Of a stretch of DNA of 64,000 nt, positions 44,539 to 53,007 are shown piece by piece. The first letter of the stretch is position 1. Each line of letters opens with the position of its first letter. The DNA lies in assembly GCF_963664075.1 (NCBI RefSeq), contig NZ_OY760916.1, positions 4,250,710 to 4,314,709 of the forward strand. Direction: 5' to 3'. Source of the stretch: an uncultured Desulfobulbus sp. Lineage in GTDB: Bacteria > Desulfobacterota > Desulfobulbia > Desulfobulbales > Desulfobulbaceae. The translations under genes were made by a program, and so were the position numbers. A model generated the notes under the pieces. That model was not told the DNA's origin. It saw only the letters and a program-made list of their open reading frames with translations, and ran no database searches.

Positions 44539-44620
44539 AACAAGTGGAGCACATTGATTATTATTGAGCTTCAGGTGAAAAAGAGGCAGGGGGGTGGATT
44601 CTGCTTATTCTTTTCCAGCC

Positions 44621-45046
44621 TTATTCAACGCACCCCTGGTTAATCAGAGCCTTTTGCGCGGCCAGTTCAACCTTTTCCAGCAGTTCCAGCACATCGATGG
44701 GTTTAAGACAGTAATCAAAGGCGCCCCCCTGCATTCCCTCTATGCCGGATTTCACCGAGGCATGGCCGGTGAGGATGATCACTTCCATCTCTGGCCATCG
44801 TTGTTTTACCTTTTTCAGGCACTCTATCCCATCAACCTCGGGCATACTCACATCCATGATAATGACATCCGCTGGTTGGGTCTCCAGGGACTGGAGGGCG
44901 GCCCGACAGCAATTGGCCAGGCTGAGCCGCACCCCCATTCGTGTCATGCGTTTGTGAATAATTTCCTGGAAATCCGGCTCATCGTCGACAAGCAGCAGAT
45001 GGATTTTCAGGGCCGCATCAAGTCGAAAATTTCGTTCATTTGTCAT
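44621..45046 (-). CDS. Single-domain response regulator coupled to the dikinase-like gene
   Basis: 141 residues from the ATG at 45046, which overlaps the last codons of the preceding gene. CheY-like receiver: LLLVDDEPDF acidic pair, ADVIIMDVSMPEVDG phospho-Asp, VIILTGHAS, and CLKPID Lys. No output domain. Like the other receiver of this island it contains the LTGHASV..G motif, so the two may be paralogues. Translational coupling to the pyruvate-phosphate-dikinase-like gene suggests that the receiver acts with that protein. Confidence 0.92.
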   Translation of the reverse strand: MTNERNFRLDAALKIHLLLVDDEPDFQEIIHKRMTRMGVRLSLANCCRAALQSLETQPADVIIMDVSMPEVDGIECLKKVKQRWPEMEVIILTGHASVKSGIEGMQGGAFDYCLKPIDVLELLEKVELAAQKALINQGCVE

Positions 45047-47576
45047 CGCCCAGCATCTCCTCAATTTCGGCTATAAATTTGTGTCGATACCGTTGGCATT
45101 CCCGGGTATCGGCCATCACCATGTCAATCTGGCGGGTATGGATCGTCAGGTATCCCAGCACCTGTAGGCGGCTAAAGAGAAACTTTCGGGTTCGTTTCTC
45201 TACCCGCGCGGTTAATGCATCGCCTCTCCGTTCCACCCGAAAGTTGAAGCGGGTCAGGATCTCGTCTAAGAGCTGAATACGGCCCATGCGCCGGGTTTCG
45301 TCCGCTGCTCCTCCCTTGAAACGAAAGGTGACATAGCGTTCGGTGCGCAGGCTGCTGATATAGGCCTCAATCATGGCGTAATGATAGCCAAGGCGGACAC
45401 TTAAGTTGCAGTAATTGCGGGAGACGAGGAAGTAATTCTTTTGATTGAGTTTCGAGGCCACCGCCGGGTCGAGAGCCGGATTCATTGCCGATTGAAAGAC
45501 GATCGCTCCCATCCCCCGGACGCTCACCGAGGGCGGCCCCTGCCAGGGAAAGGCATGCATCCCCTGCCAAAGGGCAAGCATCGGGGCAGAGGTGATATCG
45601 CTGATGTTGATAAAATCAGCAGTCGCTTCAAATTCGGGCGAAAAACCGTCAGAAAGATTAATCACCCACCACTCCAGGGGCATATTATCGACCAAACGCT
45701 TTGCCGCCCCTTTGGCGAACCGGTACTTCCTGCCAAAATCAAACATCTCTATCACCGACTTCTCGTGACAGAATCGGGTGATATCGTGCATGGTGACACA
45801 GTGGGAGGCGCGAAAGTAGACCGAGTCAGGATCGGTCAGGGTAAGAGGAGCGATACGTTCAAGGACGTTGCGCAGAATCTTCTGGACCGGACTACCCTCC
45901 ATGGGGTTGATCGGTTTATTGCTCGAGGCAGACTCGAGCAAAACGTCGATTCGTCCCCGGTAAAGAGCCCGATGAGACACGTCCACAGTGACTGTTTCTC
46001 CGTTTTGTAAAACTGTGGTGGCTTTGTCGAGCGCAAGCAGGGCAGGCAGGCCAAACTCACGGCAGAGGGTCGCCAGGTGGCCAGCCTCGCTTCCTGTCTC
46101 TGCAACCAGGGCAACCGCACGCTTTAATAAGGGGGCCCACTCGGGGAGTGGATGTTCCACTACCAGAACTGCCTTTTTGGGGAAATGAACCATGTCTTTC
46201 TGGGTGCGCACGATGGCGATCGGGCCGGCAGCTACTCCACGGGAGCCAGGGACGCCTCCCTGCAGCAGGATGCGATCATCGGTCACCCGTGGTGAGGTTT
46301 CGACCTTACCAGCAAAGAGATGGACAGAGATGGGCCGGCTTTGCAGGACATAGATGGTTCCCGCTGCATCAATGGACCACTCGATATCCTGGGGAGAGCC
46401 AAAATGGACCTCCAACTGGAGACTGATCGCAGCCAAGGCCGCCATCTGCTCCTTGGAAAGCAGTGTATGCTCTGTTAGCCCACCGTTTGCTTCAACAAGC
46501 TGATGGGGCGCCTGACGTTCAACAAGTGCGTGGTGGGTTCCTTTGGTCCCATCGACAATGGATTTGGCAATGCCATCGGCAAAAAAGATATCCAGCGTAC
46601 CAGGCTGTCCGCTCAGGGATTGGGAGTAACAGATGCCGCTGATTGCCGCGGGAATCATGGCCAGGCAGCCTACGCACATGACAATATCTTCATGACGGAA
46701 CCCTTTGGCCAAACGGTAGGACATGGCCTGGGGCGAGTATTTGGAGGCAAGGACCATTTTGTAGGCGCTGATGAGATCTTTGCGCTTTACAAAAAGTTCC
46801 GTATGGTAGAGTCCGGCAAAGGAAGCCCGTGCCAGATCTTCCCCCAGTGCACTGGAGCGCACCGCTACGGTGTACGTCCCTCCCAGTTTCTCCATCAATT
46901 GATCAAATCCTTGATAGAGTTGCGCTTCAAGCTCCGGCGGTAAAGGACTCGTCTGAATCAGTTGCTGCACAGTTTGACTTTTTTGGAGCATATCTTCCAT
47001 ATCCCTGGCATCGGTTTGCTGGAAGAGACGGTTTATTTCCCGGTAAAGGTCGTTATCCAGGTAGAACTGACGACTGGCAGCGGAGGTAATGGAAAATCCA
47101 GGTGGGATCGAGATACCGGCAAGAGCACCTGCTTCCCCCAGATTGGCTATCTTCTCGCCGGTGAGTTCAGCCAGGCTGCGGTTCACCTGTTCCATGGGGA
47201 TGATCCACTCGCCCTGGGGCAGTGTGATTTCCTTATCAATGATGGCGTCAATTGCTTGTTGAATGCGGGTAAAGGAAGTTTCCAGGTTTGCATAGCCGCC
47301 ATCTGCGAGGCTCCTGAGATTTTGCACCATCTTATAGATATTGACGGTGACCACAGTCGACTTGGAACGAACAAAGCCCATGGAAAAGGTGTGACCATCG
47401 TGCAGGGTGGTTTCCAGCTCAGCCATGGCCTCAAGTGCATTGTTATTGGCGGTGAGGAGTTCCCGAAAACACCGGTACTTGCTGGTAAAGAGCTTTTGTA
47501 CTTCCTCTGCACTCAGCGTGGGAAGGCTGGAGATCCCCAGGAGATGTTTGATACGGGTCAAGAGAGATGTATTCAT
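45036..47576 (-). CDS. PEP/pyruvate-dikinase-like protein without the PEP-binding barrel
   Basis: About 846 residues from the ATG at 47576. After a unique 130-residue N-terminus, the ATP-grasp region has the PpsA/PPDK pattern (AVRSSALGEDLARASFAG) and SPQDIEWSIDAAGTIYVLQS. The swivelling phosphohistidine domain follows (GSRGVAAGPIAIV, ETGSEAGHLATLCREFGLPA) with His500 as phosphoacceptor. The C-terminal 280 residues, where PPDK has its PEP TIM barrel, are unrelated (IARF-type helices, VSRNYCNLSVRLGYHYAMIE) and lack the barrel motifs. The enzyme could thus make phosphohistidine but probably not PEP. It is coupled to a receiver and driven by a sigma54 promoter. A signalling or phosphotransfer role is inferred; water dikinase activity remains possible. 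Confidence 0.82.
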   Translation of the reverse strand: MNTSLLTRIKHLLGISSLPTLSAEEVQKLFTSKYRCFRELLTANNNALEAMAELETTLHDGHTFSMGFVRSKSTVVTVNIYKMVQNLRSLADGGYANLETSFTRIQQAIDAIIDKEITLPQGEWIIPMEQVNRSLAELTGEKIANLGEAGALAGISIPPGFSITSAASRQFYLDNDLYREINRLFQQTDARDMEDMLQKSQTVQQLIQTSPLPPELEAQLYQGFDQLMEKLGGTYTVAVRSSALGEDLARASFAGLYHTELFVKRKDLISAYKMVLASKYSPQAMSYRLAKGFRHEDIVMCVGCLAMIPAAISGICYSQSLSGQPGTLDIFFADGIAKSIVDGTKGTHHALVERQAPHQLVEANGGLTEHTLLSKEQMAALAAISLQLEVHFGSPQDIEWSIDAAGTIYVLQSRPISVHLFAGKVETSPRVTDDRILLQGGVPGSRGVAAGPIAIVRTQKDMVHFPKKAVLVVEHPLPEWAPLLKRAVALVAETGSEAGHLATLCREFGLPALLALDKATTVLQNGETVTVDVSHRALYRGRIDVLLESASSNKPINPMEGSPVQKILRNVLERIAPLTLTDPDSVYFRASHCVTMHDITRFCHEKSVIEMFDFGRKYRFAKGAAKRLVDNMPLEWWVINLSDGFSPEFEATADFINISDITSAPMLALWQGMHAFPWQGPPSVSVRGMGAIVFQSAMNPALDPAVASKLNQKNYFLVSRNYCNLSVRLGYHYAMIEAYISSLRTERYVTFRFKGGAADETRRMGRIQLLDEILTRFNFRVERRGDALTARVEKRTRKFLFSRLQVLGYLTIHTRQIDMVMADTRECQRYRHKFIAEIEEMLGDDK

Positions 47577-47899
47577 GGTTTGTGCCCCGAATCTGTGACA
47601 GTGAAGGTCGATAGGCTGCTGAACGGGCATCTGTTTTGCTGTCTATCTAAAGCAGATAGAGTGCCAGCCAAAACAATGTATGTTTTTTGCTGAAAAAGAC
47701 ACTCATTTTCAATGAGTTACCTCGTAAATGTAAAGGCCTCTATTTGGGGAACTTATGAGAGGGTGTGTACCTTTGGTGACATTCGAACCATACGTATGAT
47801 GTAACTTGCTGAAGTTCAGTGTATTGTTGTATGTGTAAAAAAGGTGACATGGTGAGAAACACTTTGCTTGCTGTGTAGAATTAGTGACGGGGGACCGCG
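47577..47899. other. Divergent regulatory region between the dikinase-like and PAS-kinase genes
   Basis: 323 bp. It holds the sigma54 promoter for the - strand unit (47651-47666), a dyad CTATCT/AGATAG (47643-47648 and 47654-47659) overlapping its -12 side, a 10-bp palindrome CATACGTATG (47789-47798), and direct repeats GGTGACAT at 47775-47782 and 47843-47850. The last two lie 110-200 bp upstream of the promoter, where activator sites are expected. No gene is present. Confidence 0.55.
47651..47666 (-). promoter_or_regulatory. Sigma54 (-24/-12) promoter of the dikinase-like operon
   Basis: On the - strand TGGCACTCTATCTGCT: a perfect -24 block TGGCAC, then five bases and CTGCT in place of TTGCT, with GG and GC exactly 12 bp apart. 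The start of transcription would be near 47639, about 63 bases upstream of the ATG. An NtrC-type, GAFTGA-containing activator is encoded 1.5 kb away in the divergent operon, the obvious candidate partner. Confidence 0.72.
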
Positions 47900-49117
47900 A
47901 TGGAGCAGAAAACGATACAGATACTGGAACAGCAACGCCAGGATCTGGTGACTCGTGTGTTGAAAAAACATGAGGAGATCGAGGCAACGCGTTTTTTCAC
48001 CGAGCGCATTCTCGCCGGACTCAGTGAATTTTTTCTCCTGCTTGATAAGGATTTCCAGGTCATTCAAACCAATCGGGAATTCCTTGAGCGTACCGGTTAT
48101 GCCCCCTTGGATGCAGAACCCCTGTGGTTACATCAACTGTTGAGTGAGGAAACAACAGCAAAGATTACCAAGGTGCTGAAGCGCGACGAGTTCGCGGAAA
48201 TGGAGGCACAACTCAAAACCCGGTCCGGTGAGCTTTTGCCGGTAAAGATGCGTGGCTCGACCCATGTTACCCAAAACGGTCGCATCCTGCATATGCTCAT
48301 CTGTACGGATTGCAGTGATTTTTTTGAACTCATGGCCCAGATGCAGGAAGGGCAAAAGCAGCTGATGCACTCCAGTCGTCTGGCGAGCCTGGGGGAAATG
48401 GCTGCAGGAATTGGCCATGAATTGACTCAACCCCTCAACGCCATCCTCCTTTTTTCGAGAAACTGTCTCAAGGCCCTGGATACTCCAGGAGACCACAGCG
48501 AGATGCTCAAGGAAAACCTTCAGATTATCATCGATCGAGTCAATAAGGCCTCCTCCATTATCACCACCATGCGTAGTTTTGGGCGTAAGGTGGATGAAAA
48601 GCGCAGCCCAGTTGATCTCAATGAGGTTCTGAAGAAAATAATAAAATTTCTCGATGCCCAGTTAATGCTCAGCGAAATCAAGCTTGATCTGCGCCTGGGA
48701 CCGGAACCCTGCGAGGTCTTAGGCGTGGAAGTGCGTCTGGAACAGGTTTTTCTCAATCTTCTCCAGAACGCGATTCAGGCCATGGGACGAGTCGTCCTGC
48801 CAAAACTCACCGTCACCAGCCGTTTGACTGATTGCCTCAATTTGAACACCATGTGCAAGGAACCGTATATACTGGTGACGGTGGAGGATAACGGTGAAGG
48901 TATTGCTGATGAGCTGTTGAAAAAAATTTTTGATCCGTTTTTCACCACGCGCGAGGTGGGCACCGGTATGGGGTTGGGACTTTCCATCGTCGATCGTATT
49001 GTCCGGGGGATTTCCGGTCACATTGAGGTGGAAAGTGAACCAGGGAAGGGAACCTGTTTTTCCGTCTATATCCCGCGATATCAGCAGGCGCAAATGGAGC
49101 AGGAGACAAAACCATGA
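47900..49117 (+). CDS. Cytoplasmic PAS histidine kinase
   Basis: 405 residues, no transmembrane helix. Order: short coiled-coil N-terminus, PAS domain about 35-145 (LLDKDFQVIQTNREFLERTG), HisKA with LASLGEMAAGIGHELTQPLN, and HATPase_c with NLLQNAIQAMG, DNGEGIADEL and GTGMGLGLSI. The H-box reads GHELTQPLNAI, the NtrB/DctB-like type. The stop overlaps the ATG of the NtrC-type regulator by 4 bp, so kinase and regulator form a two-component pair. It is divergent from the dikinase-like operon. Confidence 0.93.
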   Translation: MEQKTIQILEQQRQDLVTRVLKKHEEIEATRFFTERILAGLSEFFLLLDKDFQVIQTNREFLERTGYAPLDAEPLWLHQLLSEETTAKITKVLKRDEFAEMEAQLKTRSGELLPVKMRGSTHVTQNGRILHMLICTDCSDFFELMAQMQEGQKQLMHSSRLASLGEMAAGIGHELTQPLNAILLFSRNCLKALDTPGDHSEMLKENLQIIIDRVNKASSIITTMRSFGRKVDEKRSPVDLNEVLKKIIKFLDAQLMLSEIKLDLRLGPEPCEVLGVEVRLEQVFLNLLQNAIQAMGRVVLPKLTVTSRLTDCLNLNTMCKEPYILVTVEDNGEGIADELLKKIFDPFFTTREVGTGMGLGLSIVDRIVRGISGHIEVESEPGKGTCFSVYIPRYQQAQMEQETKP

Positions 49118-50529
49118 ACAGCGAAAGAGGCGAGCATCGTGAGGTACTGGTGGTCGATGATGACCACTATCTGCTCGCGGCCATTCAACAGACCCTGGCA
49201 CTCAATGGCTACACCGCCAAGACCTACACCAATCCGGTGGAGGCACTGGCAGGAGTCACCGCGCAGGATTTTGCCGCGGTAATAGCCGACATTCGAATGC
49301 CGGAGATGAACGGCATGGAGTTGCTGGCTCGTATTCGCGCTCATGATGCGGACCTACCGGTTATTCTCATTACAGGACACGGCGATATTTCCATGGCTGT
49401 GGAGGCGGTGAAACAGGGAGCCTATCATTTTTTGCAAAAGCCTGTTGATGAGGAGATGATCCTGGCAACGCTGGCTCGGGCCATAGAACGTCGGCAACTG
49501 GTATTGGACAAGCGGCATCTGGAAGAGCAGCTGCAGGCCAGCCGCGCAGGACGATCACGCTTTTACGGCATCATCGGCAGCCATCCACTCATGCGTGGAC
49601 TCTATACCCTTATCGAGGCTGTGGCAGATGAGCCGGACCCCGTGCTCATCTCTGGGGAGACAGGAACAGGTAAGGAGTTAGTGGCGCGGGCGATTCATGA
49701 GAGCGGAGAGCGACGGACCCGACCCTATGTGGCCGTCAATATGGGAGCGATTCCCTCGGAGATGATTGAGTCGGAACTCTTTGGCCATGAACGCGGGGCC
49801 TTTACCGGTGCCATCCAGCGCAAGGTCGGGAAGTTTGAATTTGCCGGCGAGGGTACGCTTTTTCTTGATGAGATCTGTTCCATGCCCGCCTCCCTGCAGT
49901 CCAAGCTGTTGCGTGTGATTGAAGATCGAACTTTTTCACGTGTGGGCAGCAATGCAGTGCTCCCGTTGAAGGCCAGGATCATCGCCGCCACCAATCGTGA
50001 TCTGAAGGTGGAGATCGAGCGGGGGAGCTTTCGCCAGGATCTCTTCTTTCGTCTCAATGTTCTGCCGGTGCATCTCCCCGCGCTGAGGGAACGCAAGGAG
50101 GATATTCCCCAGCTGGTCGAATTTTTCTGGAAGGAGTACTGTGGTGGGGCCCAGGGCGAGGAAGTCGGCGCCTGTCCTGGAGAGTTGATCGATCAGTTGG
50201 TACGGCGGGATTGGCCGGGCAATATTCGAGAATTGCGCAATGTGGTGCGTCGCACCTGTGTACTGGGTGACGCCCAGCCAGTGCTTGAGCAAGGGGACGC
50301 AAAGGAAGACTCCACTCCCCTGCAGGGAGCGCATTGTTCGTTACGAGCTTTCATGGAGCAGCAGGAGAAGCGCTATCTCGAACAGATTTTAGCCCAGACC
50401 GGAGGGCAGATCACCCTGGCCCATAAGATTTTAAAGATCTCCCGCAAAAGTTTGTACGACAAAATCAACAAATACCGCCTGGATTTAGACAAATTGCGCA
50501 AAGGACGTTCTGGCTCATTAGGAGAGTAA
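49114..50529 (+). CDS. Sigma54-dependent NtrC-family response regulator
   Basis: 471 residues: receiver (phospho-Asp in [13 protein letters not shown], Lys in [10 protein letters not shown]), AAA+ domain about 145-375 (Walker [15 protein letters not shown], sigma54-contacting GAFTGAIQ, Walker [11 protein letters not shown]-finger region [14 protein letters not shown]), and a C-terminal Fis-type HTH ([19 protein letters not shown]). It activates transcription from -24/-12 promoters with ATP hydrolysis. The nearest such promoter is in front of the dikinase-like gene. The stop overlaps the convergent flagellin gene by 12 bp. Confidence 0.95.
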   Translation: MNSERGEHREVLVVDDDHYLLAAIQQTLALNGYTAKTYTNPVEALAGVTAQDFAAVIADIRMPEMNGMELLARIRAHDADLPVILITGHGDISMAVEAVKQGAYHFLQKPVDEEMILATLARAIERRQLVLDKRHLEEQLQASRAGRSRFYGIIGSHPLMRGLYTLIEAVADEPDPVLISGETGTGKELVARAIHESGERRTRPYVAVNMGAIPSEMIESELFGHERGAFTGAIQRKVGKFEFAGEGTLFLDEICSMPASLQSKLLRVIEDRTFSRVGSNAVLPLKARIIAATNRDLKVEIERGSFRQDLFFRLNVLPVHLPALRERKEDIPQLVEFFWKEYCGGAQGEEVGACPGELIDQLVRRDWPGNIRELRNVVRRTCVLGDAQPVLEQGDAKEDSTPLQGAHCSLRAFMEQQEKRYLEQILAQTGGQITLAHKILKISRKSLYDKINKYRLDLDKLRKGRSGSLGE

Positions 50530-52278
50530 ACGAAGGGCAATTTCCGGGGCAGTGGTTGCCTGGGTCAAAATAGAGGCTGCTGCCTGTTGCATGATTGTCC
50601 CTCGGGTCAGGGCAGCGGATTCGGAAACGATATCGGCATCCTGAATACGGGAACGAGCCGCGCTCAGATTTTCTGCTGCGTTGGCGGCATTGGCGATTGC
50701 CGATTCCATCCTATTCATCAAGGCCCCTAGAGTACCACGGGTCTCATCGATGAGGGAAAGCGCACGATCGAATTTGACCATTGCCAGGTCTGGTTTGGAC
50801 CGTATGTCGATATCAGCAAGATCAAGAGAACCGGTGGAAATCCCCTGCAAGGTGACGCTCATGTCATCACCACTGTTGGCCCCAATTTGAAAATTGAGTG
50901 TTTCGGACTGTGCCAGAGACACGGAAAGTTCTTCCCAAAGCGTGTTGAACCCAATCAGGGGAGATTCGTCATAGGGCGCCCCATTGGGGACAACTGTTTC
51001 GGCTGTTTTGATCTCGCCCCCGTCGGCATCGAGGCCGCCAATGGCACCTGTGTCAGTGTTGGCGAGATCACCGCTGGTGTACATCGTTTCCAGGTACGCG
51101 GCGCCAGTTGCTCCTGTAAAAGCGGTTAAAAAAGAGGCCTCATCACTGTAGGCAAAGGAACTGTGTGATGTTTGCAATTCTGCCAGGGCCTGATCAAGCA
51201 GGTAGCTATTATCTTCTTTGTTGGAACTGAGGAGCCCCATCAATTCATCAATACCCGTGCCACCGGAATTTTTAATCTCATCGTGGAGAAAGCGCGCTGC
51301 AGTATAGGCTGCAGCATACTGTTCATTGAGGAGAGTGGGGTTGCTTGGTCCACTCCAGGGAGAACTTAATGAGCTCACAACCCCAGCTGTGGCTACGCTG
51401 ACTGATTCGCCGTTGGTGAAACGGGTTTGTAATACGCCACTTAAGCGTTCATCGGCTCCTTGAATGAGCTCTGCCGATCCTTCCTGGAACCAGGTTGGGA
51501 GCCCTAGCGTATTCATGGTTACCCCCATCACCGCATGCACCATCTCGTGGGCAATAATGCGATCGTTATAATAAGGGGCTGTTCCGCCATCTTCACTATC
51601 AACCGGAACAAAATCAGAGAGGTCAATATGGAGTTCCTGGTTGACCGCTTCTTTTGTGGTTGGGTTATACGAGTTGGTCACCCAGGCCACATAGTCGTTT
51701 CCTGAGTTTTCTTCATAGATAACGGTTATGTCGCCACCGATACCGGTGAGTCCATAGCCGTCAATAATGATCTGTTCAGCGTTACGAAGCCAACCTGATC
51801 GCAGCCCATCTTGAACATCAATTTTATCTTGAAGTGCAGCATCGCCAGAGCCACCGCTTGTGTCACGAAGCAGGTATTGGCCATTGAATGAGGTTGTATT
51901 CCCTATTCGATTAATTTCAGCTTTAATTTGATTAACTTCAGCCTGGAGAGATTCACGATCACTTGCACTGTTTGTATCATTTGCAGCTTGAACTGCTAAT
52001 TCACGTCCACGCTGGATGAGATTGACCACCTCCTGCATGGCCCCCTCAGCGGTTTGTAACATGGAGATGCCGTCATTAATATTGCGTGAGGCCTGGTTCA
52101 TCCCACGTATTTGAGCTGTCATGCGATCGGAGATGGCAAGGCCTGAGGCATCATCGGATGCGGAGTTGATGCGGAGACCTGAAGAAAGGCGCTTCATGCT
52201 GTTTGCCAGTTGAGACTGCTGTGACCACAGCATTCGGGAGGCAAACTGGGCATTGGTGTTGGTGTTGATCGTGAGCAT
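50518..52278 (-). CDS. Flagellin with internal metalloprotease domain (flagellinolysin type)
   Basis: 586 residues; usual flagellins of this class are 270-500. The N-terminal D0/D1 ([36 protein letters not shown]) and C-terminal D1/D0 (about 465-586, [18 protein letters not shown], then [17 protein letters not shown]) are intact and should polymerise. Between about 145 and 455 is an insert carrying [10 protein letters not shown] with HExxH at 244-248 and [12 protein letters not shown] with Glu266 as third zinc ligand, the EGxAE arrangement of the flagellinolysin/M9-like gluzincins. The filament would display active protease along its length. The leader carries two GGA-loop hairpins suggesting CsrA control. 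Confidence 0.92.
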   Translation of the reverse strand: MLTINTNTNAQFASRMLWSQQSQLANSMKRLSSGLRINSASDDASGLAISDRMTAQIRGMNQASRNINDGISMLQTAEGAMQEVVNLIQRGRELAVQAANDTNSASDRESLQAEVNQIKAEINRIGNTTSFNGQYLLRDTSGGSGDAALQDKIDVQDGLRSGWLRNAEQIIIDGYGLTGIGGDITVIYEENSGNDYVAWVTNSYNPTTKEAVNQELHIDLSDFVPVDSEDGGTAPYYNDRIIAHEMVHAVMGVTMNTLGLPTWFQEGSAELIQGADERLSGVLQTRFTNGESVSVATAGVVSSLSSPWSGPSNPTLLNEQYAAAYTAARFLHDEIKNSGGTGIDELMGLLSSNKEDNSYLLDQALAELQTSHSSFAYSDEASFLTAFTGATGAAYLETMYTSGDLANTDTGAIGGLDADGGEIKTAETVVPNGAPYDESPLIGFNTLWEELSVSLAQSETLNFQIGANSGDDMSVTLQGISTGSLDLADIDIRSKPDLAMVKFDRALSLIDETRGTLGALMNRMESAIANAANAAENLSAARSRIQDADIVSESAALTRGTIMQQAAASILTQATTAPEIALRLLS

Positions 52279-52279
52279 A

Positions 52280-52319
52280 TTACCATCCTGGTAAATAGAG
52301 AACGGTCATTCCCTGACCG
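52280..52319 (-). promoter_or_regulatory. Flagellin leader with two GGA-loop hairpins (candidate CsrA sites)
   Basis: Read as mRNA, hairpin 1 is CGGUCA-GGGAA-UGACCG (52303-52319) and hairpin 2 is UUACCA-GGA-UGGUAA (52280-52294). Both have perfect 6-bp stems with a GGA in the loop. Hairpin 2 contains the Shine-Dalgarno AGGA, seven bases from the AUG, and fits the CsrA consensus RUACARGGAUGU at 9 of 12 positions. This is the two-site layout known for flagellin mRNAs controlled by CsrA (for example hag of Bacillus subtilis). Confidence 0.68.
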
Positions 52320-52363
52320 AAGATCACAACAAACTTCTGAAGAGCATGAGAGAATATTTTATT

Positions 52364-52371
52364 ATATCGGT
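52364..52371 (-). promoter_or_regulatory. Possible sigma28-type -10 element for flagellin
   Basis: On the - strand ACCGATAT resembles the FliA -10 consensus GCCGATAA at six of eight positions and lies 86 bp upstream of the start codon. The -35 block (TAAAGTTT) is not recognisable at the expected distance (the sequence there is AATTTTAT), so the assignment is weak. Confidence 0.3.
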
Positions 52372-52871
52372 AAAAGAGTGGATAAAATTAACCTTTTTTT
52401 AGTGCGTTAGTCGAAAAAAATCTTAGAAACCAATAAACACTTTTTTTTTACAAGTAAAACCAGACTGTTGTAAAATTGTCTCACGGTGTAGCAGGTGCAT
52501 GAGGGGGGCGTGAAATATCCAATGGCGACTAACGCTGTTGATAGGGGGCGCAAGCTGTACCTCTTGTTCAATAAGGGCTGCATCCAGGCCAACTGATTCT
52601 TCACGTCCACTACCGCAATGGGGAATTTCCCCTAAGAGCTGGTAGGCGGCCCTCTCCATCGTACTCAGGTCCCCCCCTGCTGGGACCTGATCAATTCTAC
52701 ACTTCTCCTGGACTGTAGCGTTCCTGGCAGAGCAGGCGAAAAAGCGTCATCCATATTCCTCCCAGATTTCGCACCCAGCTCGGTGCATGCAGGCGACCAA
52801 AGCGGTGCCTGGAAAAATCCTCTCAAAGATGGAGGATTACCGATGCCAGGTTGGGGGCATAGTTGACTGAT

Positions 52872-52900
52872 TTGCACAGGATTTTTTGAGCCGCTACAAT
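52872..52900 (+). promoter_or_regulatory. Possible sigma70 promoter of the vWA lipoprotein gene
   Basis: TTGCAC (52872-52877), a 17-base spacer, then TACAAT (52895-52900). The -10 fits five of six positions; the -35 fits three. The leader would be about 100 bases. Confidence 0.35.
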
Positions 52901-53007
52901 AAACGAAGTTTTTCGCGACACATTCGAGAAGGAAAACCGTCAAAAAATATAAAGGATCATGGACGTACGTGATGAATCATTTTTTATAGCATAAAGGAGT
53001 TCCTACC

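Larger units (their letters stand above)
44150..44620. other. Intergenic region between the HTH gene and the second receiver gene
   Basis: 471 bp without a supportable gene; a reverse-strand frame at 44258-44554 is cysteine/serine-rich without family features. It contains the sigma54-like site for the HTH gene (44200-44215), a perfect stem-loop (44503-44538), and a perfect TATAAT at 44454-44459 on the + strand that has no gene to serve. Confidence 0.45.
52279..53007. other. Intergenic region between flagellin and vWA lipoprotein genes
   Basis: 729 bp. The left end is the flagellin leader, with two GGA-loop hairpins and a sigma28-like -10 element. The right end has a possible sigma70 promoter for the vWA gene (52872-52900). 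Two reverse-strand frames (52423-52659 and 52665-52943) have no convincing ribosome site or family match; the first looks somewhat protein-like and could be a decayed gene. Confidence 0.45.

Noticed and set aside
44258-44554. Reverse 98-codon frame between the HTH and receiver genes
   Set aside because: C/S/T-rich without homology or ribosome site; it overlaps the stem-loop at 44503-44538.
52423-52943. Two reverse frames between flagellin and vWA genes
   Set aside because: Neither has a ribosome site or a family match. The first might be a decayed gene but cannot be supported.
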